This document shows, piece after piece, positions 1-13,970 of a stretch of 64,000 bases of DNA. Numbering within the stretch: position 1 is the stretch's first letter; each line of letters begins with the position of its first letter. A program made the translations under genes and the position numbers. Source of the DNA: Symsagittifera roscoffensis (Eukaryota; Xenacoelomorpha; Acoela; Convolutidae). A model generated the notes under the pieces. It was not told where the DNA came from. It saw only the letters and a program-made list of their open reading frames with translations, and searched no databases. The stretch spans positions 3,162,001-3,226,000 of the forward strand of contig NC_087068.1 in the NCBI RefSeq assembly GCF_963678635.1, written 5' to 3'.

Positions 1-3000
1 TCCTCACAGCCGGAACAGGCAAGAGTAGAAAAAGGTACAAGTTTCCAAGATGCAACTAACTATCCACCCCCCTAATCAGTCTCCGCTGGTTCATCCTCAC
101 AGCCGGAATAGGCAAAAGTAGAAAAAAGTATATTTTATCAAGTTGCAACTAACTATCCACCCCCCTAGTCAGTCTCCGCTGGTTCCTCCTCACAGCCGGA
201 TTAGGCAAGAGTAGAAAAAGGTACAAGTTTCCAAGTTTCAACTAACTATCAACCCCCCTAGTCAGTCTCCGCTGGTTCCTCCTCACAGCCGGAATAGGCA
301 AGAGTAGAAAAATGTACAATCTTCCAAGATGCAACTAACTATCCATCCCCCTAGTCAGTCTCCACTGGTTCCTCCTCACATCATGAATAGGCAAGAGTAG
401 AAAAAATTACATTTTATCAAGTTGAAACTAACTATCTACCCCCCTAGTCAGTCTCCACTGGTTCATCCTCACAGCCGGAATAGGCAAAAATAGAAAAAGG
501 TATACTTTATCAAGTTGCAACTAACTATCCACCCCCTAGTGAGTCTCCGCTGGTTCCTCCTCACAGCCGGATTAGGCAAGAGTAGAAAAAGGTACAAGTT
601 TCCAAGTTTCAACTAACTATCAACCCCCCTAGTCAGTCTCCGCTGGTTCCTCCTCACAGCCGGAATAGGCAAAAGTAGTAAAAGGTACAATTTTCCAAGT
701 TTCAACTAACTATCCACCCCCCTAGTCAGTCTCCGCTGGTTCCTCCTCACAGCCAGAATAGGCAAGAGTAGAAAAAGGTACAAGTTTCCAAATTGCAACT
801 AACTATCCTCCCCCTAGTCAGTCTCCTATGGTTCCTCCTCACAGCCGGAATAGGCAAGAGTAGAATAAAGTACACGTTTCCAAGTTTCAACTAACTATCC
901 ACCCCTTAGTCAGTCTCCGCTGGTTCCTCCTCACGGCCGGAATAGCAAGAGTAGAAAAAAGTACAAGTTTCCAAGTTTCAACTAAGTATCAACCCCCCTA
1001 GTCAGTCTCCGCTGGTTCCTCCTCACAGCCGGAATAGGCAAGAGTGCAAAAAGGTACAAGTTTCCAAGTTGCAACTAACTATCCACCCTCATAGTCAGTT
1101 TCCGCTGGTTCCTCCTCACAGCTGGAATAGGCAAAAGTAGAAAAAAGTACAAGTTTCCAAGTTGCAATTAACTGTCCTAGTCAGTATCCGCTGGTTCCTC
1201 CTCAGAGCCGGAATAGGCAAGAATAGAAAAAGGTACAAGTTTCCAAGTTTCAACTAACTATCCACCCCCCTAGTCAGTATCCGCTGGTTCCTCCTCACAG
1301 CCGGAATAAGTAAAAGTAGAAAAAAGTACATTTTATCAAGTTGCAACTATCTGTCTACCCCTCTAGTCAGTCTCCGCTGGTTCCTCCTCACAGCCGGAAT
1401 AGGCAAGTGTAGAAAAAGGTACATTTTATCAAGTTGCAACTAACTATCCACCCCCCTAGTCAGTCTCCGCTGGTTCCTCCTCACAGCCGGAATAGGCAAG
1501 TGTAGAAAAAGGTACATTTTATAAAGTTGCAACTAACTATCCACCCCCCTAGTCAGTCTCCGCTGGTTCCTCCTCACAGCCGGAATAGGCAAGAGTAGAA
1601 AAAGGTACAAGTTTCAAAGTTTCAACTAACTATCCACCCCCTAGTCAGTCTCCGCTGGTTCCTCCTCACAGCCGGAATAGCAAGAGTTGAAAAAGGTACA
1701 AGTTTCCAAGTTTCAACTAACTATCCACCCCCCTAGTCAGTCTCCGCTGGTTCCTCCTCACAGCCGGAATAGGCAAGAGTAGAAAAAGGTACAAGTTTCC
1801 AAATTGCAACTAACTATCCTCCCCCTAGTCAGTCTCCGCTGGTTCCTCTTCACAGCCGGAATAGGCAAGAGTAGAAAAAAGTACACGTTTCCAAGTTTCA
1901 ACTAACTATCCACCCCCTAGTCAGTCTCCGCTGGTTCCTCCTCACAGCCGGAATAGAAAGAGTAGAAAAAGGTACAAGTTTACAAGTTTCAACTAAGTAT
2001 CCACCCCCTAGTCAGTCTCCGCTGGTTCCTCCTCAAAGCCGGAATAGGCAAGAGTGCAAAAAGGTACAAGTTTCCAAGTTGCAACTAATTATCCACCCTC
2101 ATAGTCAGTTTCCGCTGGTTCCTCCTCACAGCTGGAATAGGCAAAAGTAGAAAAAAGTACAAGTTTCCAAGTTGCAACTAACTATCCACCCTCCGAGTCA
2201 GTATCCGCTGGTTCCTCCTCAGAGCCGGAATAGGCAAGAATAGAAAAAGGTACAAGTTTCCAAGTTTCAACTAACTATCCACCCCCCTAGTCAGTATCCG
2301 CTGGTTCCTCCTCACAGCCGGAATAAGTAAAAGTAGAAAAAAGTACATTTTATCAAGTTGCAACTATCTGTCTACCCCTCTAGTCAGTCTCCGCTGGTTC
2401 CTCCTCACAGCCGGAATAGGCAAGTGTAGAAAAAGGTACATTTTATCAAGTTTCAACTAACTATCCACCCCCTAGTCAGTCTCCGCTGGTTCCTCCTCAC
2501 AGCCGGAATAGCAAGAGTTGAAAAAGGTACAAGTTTCCAAGTTTCAACTAACTATCCACCCCCCTAGTCAGTCTCCGCTGGTTCCTCCTCACAGCCGGAA
2601 TAGGCAAGAGTAGAAAAAGGTACAAGTTTCCAAATTGCAACTAACTATCCTCCCCCTAGTCAGTCTCCGCTGGTTCCTCTTCACAGCCGGAATAGGCAAG
2701 AGTAGAAAAAAGTACACGTTTCCAAGTTTCAACTAACTATCCACCCCCTAGTCAGTCTCCGCTGGTTCCTCCTCAAAGCCGGAATAGGCAAGAGTGCAAA
2801 AAGGTACAAGTTTCCAAGTTGCAACTAACTATCCACCCTCATAGTCAGTTTCCGCTGGTTCCTCCTCACAGCTGGAATAGGCAAAAGTAGAAAAAAGTAC
2901 AAGTTTCCAAGTTGCAACTAACTATCCACCCTCCGAGTCAGTATCCGCTGGTTCCTCCACAGAGCCGGAATAGGCAAGAATAGAAAAAGGTACAAGTTTC

Positions 3001-6000
3001 CAAGTTTCAACTAACTATCCACCCCCTAGTCAGTATCCGCTGGTTCCTCCTCACAGCCGGAATAGGCAAAAGTGTAAAAAAGTACATTTTATCAAGTTGC
3101 AACTATCTGTCTACCCCCCTAGTCAGTCTCCGCTGGTTCCTCCTCACAGCCGGAATAGGCAAGTGTAGAAAAAGGTACATTTTATCAAATTGCAACTAAC
3201 TAACCACCGCCCTAGTCAGTCTCCGCTGGTTCCTCCTCACAGCCGGAATAGGCAAGAGTAGAAAAAGGCACAAGTTTCCGAGTTTCAACTAACTAATCAC
3301 CCCCCTAGTCAGTCTCCGCTGGTTCCTCCGGAATAGGCAAGAGTAGAAAAAGGTACAAGTTTCCACGTTGCAACTACTTATCCATCCCCCTAGTCAGTCT
3401 CCGCTGGTTCCTCTTAACATCCTGAATAGGCAAGAGTAGAAAAAGGTACATTTTATCGAGTCGAAACTAACTATCCACCCCCCTAGTCAGTCTCCGCTGG
3501 TTCCCCCTGCAGCCGGAATAGGCAAGAGTAGAAAAAGGTACAAATTTCCAAGTTTCAACTAACTATCCACCCCCATAGTCAGTCTCCGCTGGTTCCTCCT
3601 CACAGCCGCAATAGGCAAGAGTAGAAAAAAGTACAAGTTTCCAAGTTTCAACTAACTATCCACCCCCTAGTCAGTCTCCGCTGGTTCCTCCTCACAGCCG
3701 GAATAGCAAGAGTAGAAAAAAGTATAAGTTTCCAAGTTTCAACTAACTATCCACCCTCTAATCAGTCTCCGCTGGTTGCCCCTCACAGCCGGAATAAGCA
3801 AGAGTAGACAAAGGTACAAGTTTCCAAGTTGCAACCAACTATCCACCCCCTAATCAGTCTCCGCTGGTTCCTCCTCACAGCCGAAATAGGCAAGAGTAGA
3901 AAAAAGTATAAGTTTCCAAGTTTCAACTAACTATCCACCCCCTTAGTGAGTCTCCGCTGGTTCCTCCTCACAGCCGGAATAGGCAAAAGTAGAAAAAAGT
4001 ACAAGTTTCCAAGTTGCAACTAACTATCCACCCCCTAGTCAGTCTCCGCTGGTTCCTCCTCACAGCCGAAATAGTCAAGAGTAGAAAAAGGTACAAGTTT
4101 CCAAGTTTCAACTAACTGTCCACCCCCCTAGTCAGTCTCCGCTGGTTCCTCCTCACAGCCGAAATAGGCAAGAGTAGAAAAAGGTACAAGTTTCCAAGTT
4201 TCAACTAACTGTCCACCCCCCTAGTCAGTCTCCGCTGGTTCCTCCTCACAGCCGGAATAAGCAAGAGTAGACAAAGGTACAAGTTTCCAAGTTGCAACCA
4301 ACTATCCACCCCCTAATCAGTCTCCGCTGGTTCCTCCTCACAGCCGAAATAGGCAAGAGTAGAAAAAAGTACAAGTTTCCAAGTTTCAACTAACTATCCA
4401 CCCCCTTAGTGAGTCTCCGCTGGTTCCTCCTCACAGCCGGAATAGGCAAAAGTAGAAAAAAGTACAAGTTTCCAAGTTGCAACTAACAATCCACCCCCTA
4501 GTCAGTCTCCGCTGGTTCCTCCTCACAGCCGAAATAGGCAAGAGTAGAAAAAGGTACAAGTTTCCAAGTTTCAACTAACTGTCCACCCCCCTAGTCAGTC
4601 TCCGCTGGTTCCTCCTCACAGCCGGAATAAGCAAGAAGAGACAAAGGTACAAGTTTCCAAGTTGCAACCAACTATCCACCCCCTAATCAGTCTCCGCTGG
4701 TTCCTCCTCACAGCCGAAATAGGCAAGAGTAGAAAAAAGTACAAGTTTCCAAGTTTCAACTAACTATCCACCCCCTTAGTGAGTCTCCGCTGGTTCCTCC
4801 TCACAGCCGGAATAGGCAAAAGTAGAAAAAAGTACAAGTTTCCAAGTTGCAACTAACTATCCACCCCCTAGTCAGTCTCCGCTGGTTCCTCCTCACAGCC
4901 GAAATAGGCAAGAGTAGAAAAAGGTACAAGTTTCCAAGTTTCAACTAACTGTCCACCCCCCTAGTCAGTCTCCGCTGGTTCCTCCTCACAGCCGGAATAG
5001 GCAAAAGTAGAAAAAAGTACAAGTTTCCAAGTTGCAACTAACAATCCACCCCCTAGTCAGTCTCCGCTGGTTCCTCCTCACAGCCGAAATAGGCAAGAGT
5101 AGAAAAAGGTACAAGTTTCCAAGTTTCAACTAACTGTCCACCCCCCTAGTCAGTCTCCGCTGGTTCCTCCTCACAGCCGGAATAAGCAAGAAGAGACAAA
5201 GGTACAAGTTTCCAAGTTGCAACCAACTATCCACCCCCTAATCAGTCTCCGCTGGTTCCTCCTCACAGCCGAAATAGGCAAGAGTAGAAAAAAGTACAAG
5301 TTTCCAAGTTTCAACTAACTATCCACCCCCTTAGTGAGTCTCCGCTGGTTCCTCCTCACAGCCGGAATAGGCAAAAGTAGAAAAAAGTACAAGTTTCCAA
5401 GTTGCAACTAACTATCCACCCCCTAGTCAGTCTCCGCTGGTTCCTCCTCACAGCCGAAATAGGCAAGAGTAGAAAAAGGTACAAGTTTCCAAGTTTCAAC
5501 TAACTGTCCACCCCCCTAGTCAGTCTCCGCTGGTTCCTCCTCACAGCCGGAATAAGCAAGAGTAGACAAAGGTACAAGTTTCCAAGTTGCAACCAACTAT
5601 TCACCCCCTAATCAGTCTCCGCTGGTTGCCCCTCACAGCCGGAATAAGCAAGAGTAGACAAAGGTACAAGTTCCCAGGTTTCAACTAACTGTCCGCCCCC
5701 CTAGTCAGACTCCGCTGGTTATTCCTCACAGCCGGAATAAGCAAGAGTAGACAAAGGTACAAGTTTCCAAGTTTCAACTAACTATCCACCCCCTTAGTGA
5801 GTCTCCGCTGGTTCCTCCTCACAGCCGGAATAGGCAAAAGTAGAAAAAAGTACAAGTTTCCAAGTTGCAACTAACTATCCACCCCTAGTCAGTCTCCGCT
5901 GGTTCCTCCTCACAGCCGAAATAGGCAAGAGTAGAAAAAGGTACAAGTTTCCAAGTTTCAACTAACTGTCCACCCCCCTAGTCAGTCTCCGCTGGTTCCT

Positions 6001-9000
6001 CCTCACAGCCGGAATAAGCAAGAGTAGACAAAGGTACAAGTTTCCAAGTTTCAACTAACTATCCACCCCTCTAGTCAGTGTCCGCTGGTTCCTCCTCACA
6101 GCCGTTATAGGCAAGAGTAGAAAAAAGTACAAGTTTCCAAGTTGCAACTAACTATCCACCCCCCTAGTCAGTCTCCGCTGGTTCCTCCTCACAGCCGGAA
6201 CAGGCAAGAGTAGAAAAAGGTACAAGTTCCCAGGTTTCAACTAACTGTCCACCCCCCTAGTCAGACTCCGCTGGTTATTCCTCACAGCCGGAATAAGCAA
6301 GAGTAGACAAAGGTACAAGTTTCCAAGTTGCAACCAACTATCCACCCCCTAATCAGTCTCCGCTGGTTCCTCCTCACAGCCGAAATAGGCAAGAGTAGAA
6401 AAAGGTACAAGTTTCCAAGTTTCAACTAACTGTCCACCCCCCTAGTCAGTCTCCGCTGGTTCCTCCTCACAGCCGAAATAGGCAAGAGTAGAAAAAGGTA
6501 CAAGTTTCCAAGTTTCAACTAACTGTCCACCCCCCTAGTCAGTCTCCGCTGGTTCCTCCTCACAGCCGGAATAAGCAAGAGTAGACAAAGGTACAAGTTT
6601 CCAAGTTTCAACTAACTGTCCACCCCCCTAGTCAGTCTCCGCTGGTTCCTCCTCACAGCCGAAATAGGCAAGAGTAGAAAAAGGTACAAGTTTCCAAGTT
6701 TCAACTAACTATCCACCCCCTTAGTGAGTCTCCGCTGGTTCCTCCTCACAGCCGGAACAGGCAAGAGTAGAAAAAGGTACAAGTTCCCAGACTTCAACTA
6801 ACTGTCCACCCCCCTAGTCAGACTCCGCTGGTTATTCCTCACAGCCGGAACAGGCAAGAGTAGAAAAAGGTACAAGTTCCCAGGTTTCAACTAACTGTCC
6901 ACCCCCCTAGTCAGACTCCGCTGGTTATTCCTCACAGCCGGAATAAGCAAGAGTAGACAAAGGTACAAGTTTCCAAGTTGCAACCAACTATCCACCCCCT
7001 AATCAGTCTCCGCTGGTTCCTCCTCACAGCCGAAATAGGCAAGAGTAGAAAAAAGTACAAGTTTCCAAGTTTCAACTAATTGTTCACCCCCCTAGTCAGT
7101 CTCCGCTGGTTCCTCCTCACAGCCGGAATAAGCAAGAGTAGACAAAGGTACAAGTTTTAAAAGTTTCAACTAACTATCCACCCCTCTAGTCAGTGTCCGC
7201 TGGTTCCTCCTCACAGCCGGAATAGGCAAGAGTAGAAAAAGGTACAAGTTTCCAAGTTTCAACTAACTGTCCACCCCCCTAGTCAGTCTCCGCTGGTTCC
7301 TCCTCACAGCCGGAATAAGCAAGAGTAGACAAAGGTACAAGTTTCCAAGTTGCAACCAACTATCCACCCTCTAATCAGTCTCCGCTGGTTCCTCCTCACA
7401 GCCGAAATAGGCAAGAGTACAAAAAAGTACAAGTTTCCAAGTTTCAACTAACTATCCACCCCCTTAGTGAGTCTCCGCTGGTTCCTCCTCACAGCCGGAA
7501 TAGGCAAAAGTAGAAAAAAGTACAAGTTTCCAAGTTGCAGCTAACTATCCACCCCCTAGTCAGTCTCCGCTGGTTCCTCCTCACAGCCGAAATAGGCAAG
7601 AGTAGAAAAAGGTACAAGTTTCCAAGTTTCAACCAACTATTCACCCCCTAATCAGTCTCTGCTGGTTCCTCCTCACAGCCGAAATAGGCAAGAGTAGAAA
7701 AAAGTACAAGTTTCCAAGTTTCAACTAACTGTTCACCCCCCTAGTCAGTCTCCGCTGGTTCGTCCTCACAGCCGGAATAAGCAAGAGTAGACGAAGGTAC
7801 AAGTTTCCAAGTTTCAACTAACTATCCACCCCTCTAGTCAGTGTCCGCTGGTTCCTCCTCACAGCCGGAATAGGCAAGAGTAGAAAAAGGTACAAGTTTC
7901 CAAGTTGCAACTAACTATCCACCCCCCTAGTCAGTCTCCGCTGGTTCCTCCTCACAGCCGGAACAGGCAAGAGTAGAAAAAGGTAAAAGTTCCCAGGTTT
8001 CAACTAACTGTCCATCCCCCTAATCAGTCTCTGCTGGTTCCTCCTCACAGCCGAAATAGGCAAGAGTAGAAAAAAGTACAAGTTTCCAAGTTTCAACTAA
8101 CTGTTCACCCCCCTAGTCAGTCTCCGCTGGTTCGTCCTCACAGCCGGAATAAGCAAGAGTAGACGAAGGTACAAGTTTCCAAGTTTCAACTAACTATCCA
8201 CCCCTCTAGTCAGTGTCCGCTGGTTCCTCCTCACAGCCGGAATAAGCAAGAGTAGACAAAGGTACAAGTTTCCAAGTTGCAACCAACTATTCACCCCCTA
8301 ATCAGTCTCTGCTGGTTCCTCCTCACAGCCGAAATAGGCAAGAGTAGAAAAAAGTACAAGTTTCCAAGTTTCAACTAACTGTTCACCCCCCTAGTCAGTC
8401 TCCGCTGGTTCGTCCTCACAGCCGGAATAAGCAAGAGTAGACGAAGGTACAAGTTTCCAAGTTTCAACTAACTATCCACCCCTCTAGTCAGTGTCCGCTG
8501 GTTCCTCCTCACAGCCGGAATAGGCAAGAGTAGAAAAAGGTACAAGTTTCCAAGTTGCAACTAACTATCCACCCCCCTAGTCAGTCTCCGCTGGTTCCTC
8601 CTCACAGGCGGAACAGGCAAGAGTAGAAAAAGGTAAAAGTTCCCAGGTTTCAACTAACTGTCCATCCCCCTAATCAGACTCCGCTGGTTATTCCTCACAG
8701 CCGGAATAAGCAAGAGTAGACAAAGGTACAAGTTTCCAAGTTTCAACTAACTGTTCACCCCCTAGTCAGTCTCCGCTGGTTCGTCCTCACAGCAGGAATA
8801 AGAAAGAGTAGACGAAGGTACAAGTTTCCAAGTTTCAACTAACTATCCACCCTTCTAGTCAGTGTCCGCTGGTTCCTCCTCACAGCCGGAATAGGCAAGA
8901 GTAGAAAAAGGTACAAGTTTCCAAGTTTCAACTAACTATCCACCCCTCTAGTGAGTGTCCGCTGGTTCCTCCTCACAGCCGGAATAGGCAAAAGTAGAAA

Positions 9001-12000
9001 AAGGTACAAGTTTCCAAGTTGAAACTAACTATCCACCCTCCTAGTCAGTCTCCGCTGGTTCCTCCTCACAGCCGGAACAGGCAAGAGTAGAAAAAGGTAA
9101 AAGTTCCCAGGTTTCAACTAACTGTCCACCCCCCTAGTCAGACTCCGCTGGTTGCCCCTCACAGCCGGAATAAGCAAGAGTAGACAAAGGTATAAGTTCC
9201 CAGGTTTCAACTAACTGTCCACCCCCCTAGTCAGACTCCGCTGGTTATTCCTCACAGCCGGAATAAGCAAGAGTAGACAAAGGTACAAGTTTCCAAGTTT
9301 CAACTAACTGTTCACCCCCCTAGACAGTCTCCGCTGGTTCGTCCTCACATCCGGAATAAGCAAGAGTAGACGAAGGTACAAGTTTCCAAGTTTCAACTAA
9401 CTATCGACCCCTCTAGTCAGTGTCCGCTGGTTCCTCCTCACAGCCGGAATAGGCAAAAGTAGAAAAAGGTACAAGTTTCCAAGTTGCAACTAACTATCCA
9501 CCCCCCTAGTCAGTCTCCGCTGGTTCCTCCTCACAGCCGGAACAGGCAAGAGTAGAAAAAGGTACAAGTTCCCAGGTTTCAACTAACTGTCCACCCCCCT
9601 AGTCAGACTCCGCTGGTTATTCCTCACAGCCGGAATAAGCAAGAGTAGACAAAGGAACAAGTTTCCAAGTTGCAACCAACTATCCACCCCCTAATCAGTC
9701 TCCGCTGGTTCCTCTTCACAGCCGAAATAGGCAAGAGTAGAAAAAAGTACAAGTTTTCAAGTTTCAACTAATTGTTCACCTCCCTAGTCAGTCTCCGCTG
9801 GTTCCTCCTCACAGCCGGAATAAGCAAGAGTAGACAAAGGTACAAGTTTCAAAGTTTCAACTAACTATCCACCCCTCTAGTCAGTGTCCGCTGGTTCCTC
9901 CTCACAGCCGGAATAGGCAAGAGTAGAAAAAGGTACAAGTTTCCAAGTCTCAACTAACTGTCCACCCCCCTAGTCAGTCTCCGCTGGTTCCTCCTCACAG
10001 CCGGAATAAGCAAGAGTAGACAAAGGTACAAGTTTCCAAGTTGCAACCAACTATCCACCCTCTAATCAGTCTCCGCTGGTTCCTCCTCACAGCCGAAATA
10101 GGCAAGAGTAGAAAAAAGTACAAGTTTCCAAGTTTCAACTAACTATCCACCCCCTTAGTGAGTCTCCGCTCGTTCCTCCTCACAGCCGAAATAGGCAAGA
10201 GTAGAAAAAGGTACAAGTTTCCAAGTTTCAACTAACTGTCCACCCCCCTAGTCAGTCTCCGCTGGTTCCTCCTCACAGCCGGAATAAGCAAGAGTAGACA
10301 AAGGTACAAGTTTCCAAGTTGCAACCAACTGTTCACCCCCTAATCAGTCTCCGCTGGTTCCTCCTCACAGCCGAAATAGGCAAGAGTAGAAAAAAAGTAC
10401 AAGTTTCCAAGTTTCAACTAACTGTTCACCCCCCTAGTCAGTCTCCGCTGGTTCGTCCTCACAGCCGGAATAAGCAAGAGTAGACGAAGGTACAAGTTTC
10501 CAAGTTTCAAGTAACTATCCACCCCTCAAGTCAGTGTCCGCTGGTTCCTCCTCACAGCCGGAATAGGCAAGAGTAGAAAAAGGTACAAGTTTCCAAGTTG
10601 CAACCAACTATTCACCCCCTAATCAGTCTCCGCTGGTTCCTCCTCACAGCCGAAATAGGCAAGAGTAGAAAAAAGTACAAGTTTCCAAGTTTCAACTAAC
10701 TGTCCATCCCCCAAGTCAGTCTCCGCTGGTTCCTCCTCACAGCCGGAATAAGCAAGAGTAGACAAAGGTACAAGTTTCCAAGTTGCAACCAACTATTCAC
10801 CCCCTAATCAGTCTCCGCTGGTTCCTCCTCACAGCCGAAATAGGCAAGAGTAGAAAAAAGTACAAGTTTCCAAGTTTCAACTAACTGTTCACCCCCCTAG
10901 TCAGTCTCCGCTGGTTCGTCCTAACACCCGGAATAAGCAAGAGTAGACGAAGGTACAAGTTTCCAAGTTTCAACTAACTATCCACCCCTCAAGTCAGTGT
11001 CCGCTGGTTCCTCCTCACAGCCGGAATAGGCAAGAGTAGAAAAAGGTACAAGTTTCCAAGTTGCAACCAACTATTCACCCCCTAATCAGTCTCCGCTGGT
11101 TCCTCCTCACAGCCGAAATAGGCAAGAGTAGAAAAAAGTACAAGTTTCCAAGTTTCAACTAACTGTTCACCCCCCTAGTCAGTCTCCGCTGGTTCGTCCT
11201 CACAGCCGGAATAAGCAAAAGTAGACGAATGTACAAGTTTCCAAGTTTCAACTAACTATCCACCCCTCTAGTCAGTGTCCGCTGGTTCCTCCTCACAGCC
11301 GGAATAGGCAAGAGTAGAAAAAGGTACAAGTTTCCAAGTTTCAACTAATTATCCACCCCCTTAGTGAGTCTCCGCTGGTTCCTCCTCACAGCCGGAATAG
11401 GCAAAAGTAGAAAAAAGTACAAGTTTCCAAGTTGCAACTAACTATCCACCCCCTAGTCAGTCTCCGCTGGTTCCTCCTCACAGCCGAAATAGGCAAGAGT
11501 AGAAAAAGGTACAAGTTCCCAGGTTTCAACTAACTATCCACCCCCTAGTCAGTCTCCGCTGATTCCTCCTCACAGCCGAAATAGGCAAGAGTAGAAAAAG
11601 GTACATGTTTCCAAGTTGCAACTAACTATCCACCCCCCTAGTCAGTCTCCGCTGGTTCCTCCTCACAGCCGGAACAGGCAAGAGTAGAAAAAGATTCAAG
11701 TTCCCAGGTTTCAACTAACTATCCACCCCCTAGTCAGTCTCCGCTGATTCCTCCTCACAGCCGAAATAGGCAAGAGTAGAAAAAGGTACAAGTTTCCAAG
11801 TTTCAACTAACTGTCCACCCCCCTAGTCAGTCTCCGCTGGTTCGTCCTCACAGCCGGAATAGGCAAGAGTAGACGAAGGTACAAGTTTCCAAGTTTAAAC
11901 TAACTGTTCACCCCCCTAGTCAGTCTACGCTGGTTCGTCCTCACAGCCGGAATAAGCAAGAGTAGACGAAGGTACAAGTTTCCAAGTTTCAACTAACTAT

Positions 12001-13970
12001 CCACCCCTCTAGTCAGTGTCCACTGGTTCCTCCTCACAGCCGGAATAGGCAAGAGTAGAAAAAGGTACACGTTTCCAAGTTGCAACTAACTATCCACCCC
12101 CCTAGTCAGTCTCCGCTGGTTCCTCCTCACAGCCGGAACAGGCAAGAGTAGAAAAAGGTACAAGTTCCCAGGTTTCAACTAACTGTCCACCCCCTAGTCA
12201 GACTCCGCTGGTTATTTCTCACAGCCGGAATAAGCAAGAGTAGACAAAGGTACAATTTTCCAAGTTGCAACCAACTATCCACCCCCTAATCAGTCTCCGC
12301 TGGTTCCTCCTCACAGCCGAAATAGGCAAGAGTAGAAAAAGGTACAAGTTTCAAAGTTTCAACTAACTGTCCACCCCCCTAGTCAGTCTCCGCTGGTTCC
12401 TCCTCACAGCCGAAATAGGCAAGAGTAGAAAAAGGTACAAGTTTCCAAGTTTCAACTAACTGTCCAACCCCTAGTCAGTCTCCGCTGGTTCCTCCTCACA
12501 GCCGGAATAAGCAAGAGTAGACAAAGGTACAAGTTTCCAAGTTGCAACCAACTATTCACCCCCTAATCAGTCTCCGCTGGTTCCTCCTCACAGCCGAAAT
12601 AGGCAAGAGTAGAAAAAAGTACAAGTTCCCAGGTTTCAACTAACTGTCCACCCCCCTAGTCAGACTCCGCTGGTTATTCCTCACAGCCGGAATAAGCAAG
12701 AGTAGACAAAGGTACAAGTTTCCAAGTTGCAACCAACTGTTCACCCCCCTAGTCAGTCTCCGCTGGTTCGTCCTCACAGCCGGAATAAGCAAGAGTAGAC
12801 GAAGGTACAAGTTTCCAAGTTTCAACTAACTATCCACCCCTCTAGTCAGTGTCCGCTGGTTCCTCCTCACAGCCGGAATAGGCAAGAGTAGAAAAAGGTA
12901 CAAGTTTCCAAGTTGCAACTAACTATCCACCCCCCTAGTCAGTCTCCGCTGGTTCCTCCTCACAGCCGGAACAGGCAAGAGTAGAAAAAGGTACAAGTTC
13001 CCAGGTTTCAACTAACTGTCCACCCCCCTAGTCAGTCTCCGCTGGTTCCTCCTCACAGCCGAAATAGGCAAGAGTAGAAAAAGGTACAAGTTTCCAAGTT
13101 TCAACTAACTGTCCACCCCCCTAGTCAGTCTCCGCTGGTTCCTCCTCACAGCCGGAATAAGCAAGAGTAGACAAAGGTACAAGTTTCCAAGTTGCAACCA
13201 ACTATTCACCCCCTAATCAGTCTCCGCTGGTTCCTCCTCACAGCCGAAATAGGCAAGAGTAGACAAAGGTACAAGTTTCCAAGTTTCAACTAACTGTTCA
13301 CCCCCCTAGTCAGTCTCCGCTGGTTCGTCCTCACAGCCGGAATAAGCAAGAGTAGACGAAGGTACAAGTTTCCAAGTTTCAACTAACTGTTCACCCCCCT
13401 AGTCAGTCTCCGCTGGTTCGTCCTCACAGCCGGAATAAGCAAAAGTAGACGAAGGTACAAGTTTCCAAGTTGCAACCAACTATTCACCCCCTAGTCAGTC
13501 TCCGCTGGTTCCTCCTCACAGCCGGAATAAGCAAGAGTAGACAAAGATACAAGTTTCCAAGTTTCGACTAACTGTTCACCCCCCTAGTCAGTCTCCGCTG
13601 GTTCGTCCTCACAGCCGGAATAAGCAAGAGTAGACGAAGGTACAAGTTTCCAAGTTTCAACTAACTGTTCACCCCCCTAGTCAGTCTCCGCTGGTTCGTC
13701 CTCACAGCCGGAATAAGCAAGAGTAGACGAAGGTATAAGTTTCCAAGTTTCAACTAACTATCCACCCCTCTAGTCAGTGTCCGCTGGTTCCTCCTCACAG
13801 CCGGAATAGGCAAGAGTAGAAAAAGGTACAAGTTTCCAAGTTGCAACTAACTATCCACCCCCCTAGTCAGTCTCCGCTGGTTCCTCCTCACAGCCGGAAC
13901 AGGCAAGAGTAGAAAAAGGTACAAGTTCCCAGGTTTCAACTAACTGTCCACCCCCCTAGTCAGACTCCGC

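Noticed and set aside
12640-12825. Small proteins encoded in the satellite (also at 23399, 33411 and 33591)
   Set aside because: They are frames crossing two monomers of 31 codons each, broken by one-base length changes, with no start context or domain.
13300-13500. CENP-B box in TTCG-type monomers
   Set aside because: TTCG and CCGG occur, but their spacing and the required internal A do not fit the box.
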